Positions 63,102 through 64,000 of a stretch of 64,000 bases of DNA are shown piece by piece. Below the pieces are notes generated by a model. The model was not told the DNA's origin and searched no databases. It was given only the letters and a program-made list of their open reading frames with translations. The stretch's first letter is position 1, and every line of letters starts with the position of its first letter. Origin of the DNA: an uncultured Collinsella sp. (GTDB lineage: Bacteria > Actinomycetota > Coriobacteriia > Coriobacteriales > Coriobacteriaceae). A program made the translations under genes and the position numbers. The DNA lies in NCBI GenBank assembly GCA_958435945.1, contig CAUBIC010000005.1, forward strand, positions 51,642 through 115,641, given 5' to 3'.

Positions 63102-63379
63102 GACTACCACTCCTTTAAGGGACTGCCGAGCCATCTTCTAGGTGGCAGGAACTTCTTTTGACGCTCTAATATATGCCCATCCATTTCTGATATATACATT
63201 TTGATATAAAGTTTTTTAAGTCTCTTTCTATAAGCATATCTAAGTCTGGAAGACTAAGGTTTTAACGAAGCCAAAGTTCCTTGAACCGTGCCTTAAATAC
63301 CATATACGCGGCCTGTCAAAACAGAGCGAAGGGCTTACAATGAGCGCATACACGTTGTTAATGACAACCTAAGGGCATC

Positions 63380-63850
63380 ATGGACGATCAGACCTCCGAC
63401 AATTCGTTTGAGTCGTTACAGAACGATAATTCTGCCTATTCACAGCCCATACGCTACCATCGTCCCCATATTTCCCAAGAGCCCATTAACGATGCAGAGC
63501 CTGAGTATGTAACTCGCAATCGATATCAAACCCTAGAAGAATCTCAATCAGCGCGCAGACACATGGGTGTCGCCTCGAGCGATCCGGTGTATCTAAAAGA
63601 TGCCCCCTTATCCAAAAACAGCGCAAGCAGCCAGGAGCAGACACAAACACCCACAAAGCAGCATCGTAGAGGGCCCCGTCCCAAGCAAACTCTAACGCAT
63701 TCCGCCCGCTATCTCGAGACGCCTAAGCAGGGGAAATCGATATTTACATCGTCAAACAGACGGCGCAGACAGCACCGTCTCCAAATTGCGCTCTTGATCA
63801 TTGCCATCGTGGCAATCGCGCTAGTCATTCATTTTGTTTTCTTCAAATAG
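63380..63850 (+). CDS. C-terminally anchored membrane protein, function unknown
   Basis: This 156-aa protein has a hydrophilic N-terminal region (residues 1-130) rich in Ser, Thr, Gln and charged residues and one C-terminal membrane segment at about 135-153 (LQIALLIIAIVAIALVIHFV) preceded by RRRRQHR. I do not recognise the family. The long polar region is probably flexible. ATG 63380 follows AAGGGCATC. It is monocistronic with a strong terminator 50 nt downstream. Confidence 0.6.
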   Translation: MDDQTSDNSFESLQNDNSAYSQPIRYHRPHISQEPINDAEPEYVTRNRYQTLEESQSARRHMGVASSDPVYLKDAPLSKNSASSQEQTQTPTKQHRRGPRPKQTLTHSARYLETPKQGKSIFTSSNRRRRQHRLQIALLIIAIVAIALVIHFVFFK

Positions 63851-63902
63851 AAAAGGCTATTAAGCCATAGAGGCGTTTAGCTCATATCGACCAAACGCAA
63901 AA

Positions 63903-63930
63903 AAGGGGGAGGCCGCGAGGCCTCCCCCTT
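63903..63930. terminator. Strong terminator between the small membrane protein and the right-edge gene
   Basis: The stem AAGGGGGAGGCC / GGCCTCCCCCTT is followed on the minus strand by a T6 run, so it mainly terminates transcription entering from the right; it may also serve the plus-strand gene. Confidence 0.85.
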
Positions 63931-63937
63931 CTACAGT

Positions 63938-64000
63938 TTAGCTGACGGCTCGGTGCCGTCCACCGGTCAGCGGCGCCCTGGCCTCCCACGGGCTGACCCC
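63938..64000 (-). CDS. C-terminal end of an unidentified gene (truncated)
   Basis: The minus strand is open from the window edge to a TAA at 63938-63940 (20 residues, VSPWEARAPLTGGRHRAVS). A strong terminator with a T6 run follows at once, consistent with the 3' end of a real transcription unit. The protein is too short to name, and an RNA gene ending here is an alternative. Confidence 0.35.
   Translation of the reverse strand, partial: GVSPWEARAPLTGGRHRAVS

Noticed and set aside
63102..63379. CIRCE operator before hsp20
   Set aside because: The TTAGCACTC-N9-GAGTGCTAA inverted repeat is not present; only A/T-rich direct repeats are seen.

Overview
The window reads as a chromosomal segment of a high-GC, Gram-positive anaerobe of the class Coriobacteriia, most likely Collinsella or a close relative. 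This is inferred from gene content and style: a lipoteichoic acid synthase-type enzyme, an LPXTG-like wall-anchored protein, lipoproteins with SRRxF signal regions, strong GGAGG ribosome binding sites, heterodimeric ABC exporters, and a small bacterial SRP RNA. No 16S gene or long marker is present, so the genus is not proven. Both window edges cut genes.

Layout. 1-6.7 kb: the 3' part of an rRNA methyltransferase, a KdpD-like/KdpE two-component system beside a Kup potassium transporter, and a nitroreductase. 6.9-16.2 kb: an LtaS-like sulfatase-fold enzyme, then a 1362-aa surface protein flanked on both sides by tandem hairpin arrays and by inverted copies of a larger palindromic element; a decayed IS256-family element interrupts one array. 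16.2-32.5 kb: a flavodoxin, two heterodimeric ABC exporters (the second behind a MarR regulator), SRP RNA, a TadA-glycerate kinase fusion, tRNA-Ser(UGA), a TetR regulator, LemA, a branched-chain aminotransferase, DedA and CysE. 32.5-47 kb: a nitroreductase, a degenerate PrpR/sigma-54-type regulator, YeiH, GntR, GlmS, an amino-acid permease with binding protein, LacI, a HAD phosphatase, LarE, and an AlbA_2/HATPase regulator under a dense array of TTAGAGAGA half-sites. 47-64 kb: a secreted nuclease, an EF-G-like GTPase, a complete amino-acid ABC transporter, RlmD, a PHP hydrolase, an aminotransferase, the tilS-hpt-ftsH cluster, a YycJ-type metallo-beta-lactamase-fold protein, Hsp20 and a small membrane protein.

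The coding content is mostly ordinary housekeeping, transport and regulation. The intergenic DNA is not ordinary. It holds at least eight classes of palindromic element. The most striking is a 48-bp hairpin unit with fixed 15-18-15 geometry and a 61-62 bp period. Thirteen copies occur in two arrays on either side of the surface-protein gene. Nearby are elements of about 125-130 bp whose 69-72 nt core is conserved between copies while the 27-30 bp arms differ between copies yet stay complementary within each copy. This covariation-like pattern suggests selection on a folded RNA or DNA form. Short REP-like palindromes, many carrying GGGACAG, lie between many other genes.
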